From the NCBI RefSeq assembly GCF_035582795.1, contig NC_134369.1, positions 58,838,001 to 58,902,000 of the forward strand: DNA of 64,000 bases, read 5' to 3'. Both the position numbers and the translations under genes were made by a program. The notes under the pieces are model-generated. The model was not told where the DNA came from. It worked only from the letters and a program-made list of their open reading frames with translations, and did no database searches. How positions within the stretch are numbered: position 1 is the stretch's first letter; every line of letters begins with the position of its first letter. Below, in pieces: positions 62,871 through 64,000 of this stretch. The stretch is from Mycteria americana. Its lineage: Eukaryota; Chordata; Aves; Ciconiiformes; Ciconiidae.

Positions 62871-64000
62871 AAAGAAAGTGAATTTCTTACTTCTTTTATT
62901 TTATTAAAAAGAGAAAAAAATATGTTAAAATGTGTAACTCAGGAATTACAGTTTCTAGAACCAAGATTCATTCAGGTTTGCTATTTTTCTTCTTAAGAGA
63001 TTTTGGTTGAGGGCGGAAGGAAAAGAAAAAAGAAGATAAAAAACATATATTCATGGCATGTACTTACAGCTATCTATATAGTTATCCACTTATTAAATAA
63101 ACTAATATTTCCACAAAAATTTTCCAGACGAAGCACAAATTTTTAAAAAATGTTCACAAAAATCCCTGTGAATTAATGTCCAGCTTTGTGTACTGGTGAA
63201 GCCGTGCATATTAAGTGCATTAAGTGCACTGGTGAAGCCATTACCCATGAAATCTATGATCTTTAGAACATAAAAAGTTATAAATAAAAGCAAGACAGTA
63301 TAACTTAGGAAGACCTGCACAAAAATACTATTTTTTTAAATTCACTTCTGCATAATTGCTTATGCGACACTCATTATCATTAATATTACTTTTCAGTGGA
63401 GACAAGAGTACCATTAAAGATATTTTTTTCAGCTGAATGTAGCTGGTATTTAGTAAGAACAGCTGTAAAATCCTAGTGATTGTGAAAGGAAAACAGTGTG
63501 CTGTGTCAGAAAGCAGAAGTGATTCTTTGCTCCATTTTTTATTGGCTTATGATTCAAACGACCATTTGCTGAGAACAGTATCCAGTGCCTGGTATTTTTA
63601 TTTGGAGATCTGAATGAATTGATACCCAAATAGAATATTTGCTTCCAAAAAATCTTGGTGTCCTTTTGTAATATTTATAGTTCTGACTGACTCTGAGTTT
63701 GAAAGGATGGATTGCATGTGTTATGGTGAAAAGAGCCCCAAAAGTCACTTGAATTTCCAAACTGGGTCCCTGCTGGGTTTCAGATAATGACCTGAGTTTC
63801 TGGACAAAAACATCAAGGCTTCAAAACAGCAAACCTTAAAATTTGCCCATCAATGACTTGGTTTAGTGCCACTGTAATCATTTGGCTCTTTGCCATTGTC
63901 TTCACTAGGCTCACTATCATGACTCAAAAGGTTTCGACCATTAGCAAGAGAAAGGATATTTAGGAAACCCTCAACTTTTTTCAGCTGTGGTGTGATTTTT
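62871..64000. other. Gene-free stretch to the window end
   Basis: AT-rich unique DNA. A short local duplication, 'attaagtgca' followed immediately by 'ttaagtgcac', lies at about 63211-63230, and 'ctggtgaagcc' occurs on both sides of it (63193 and 63229). No gene or element is recognised. Confidence 0.5.

Noticed and set aside
1..64000. CRISPR arrays, operons, phage or bacterial features
   Set aside because: No regularly spaced repeats, no tightly packed genes and no ribosome-binding pattern. The repeat content is vertebrate.

Overview
The window looks like gene-free, AT-rich nuclear DNA from an amniote, most likely a sauropsid (bird, crocodilian or turtle). The evidence is the repeat content. 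There are two kinds of CR1 LINE relic, several MIR-type SINE relics, hAT-like miniature elements, and many scattered pieces of palindromic repeats built around a 'cccattgacttcaatggg'-type core. I know this combination from archosaur and turtle genomes. I saw no Alu, B1/B2, L1, young LTR element or bacterial gene organisation. Family names come from memory of consensus sequences, not from a search, and I cannot name the species.

No protein-coding gene, tRNA, rRNA or snRNA gene can be supported. The longest open frames (about 135-152 codons) are no longer than chance allows in this much DNA, show no family resemblance and are not linked by convincing splice sites. The window could be an intergenic desert or the inside of a very large intron; the sequence does not decide between them.

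Layout. 1-3690: unique DNA with a poly-T and a 20-base poly-C run. 3690-5110: a CR1 3' end followed by two related hAT-like miniature elements. 5260-25080: mostly unique, with two MIR relics. 25080-26420: a long decayed CR1 LINE on the minus strand. 26420-42530: mostly unique, with MIR and palindromic-repeat relics. This part also holds the most striking feature of the window, a direct pair of about 180-base elements at 35401-35575 and 39592-39777. They are about 93% identical over their first 86 bases and share a 37-base perfect block carrying a POU octamer. 42530-51690: two related short repeats and unique DNA. 51690-56085: a richer repeat cluster (palindromic repeats, a MIR, a possible DNA transposon, a LINE relic) beside a locally GC-rich, CpG-containing stretch. 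56085-61440: unique AT-rich DNA with a near-perfect 34-base-arm palindrome. 61440-62870: a decayed plus-strand CR1 with reverse-transcriptase-derived sequence and its 3' end. 62870-64000: unique.

Nothing here works as a pathway or operon. If the window has a function, it is probably cis-regulatory. The duplicated element is the best candidate, and several unique stretches dense in homeodomain or POU-like motifs are weaker ones.
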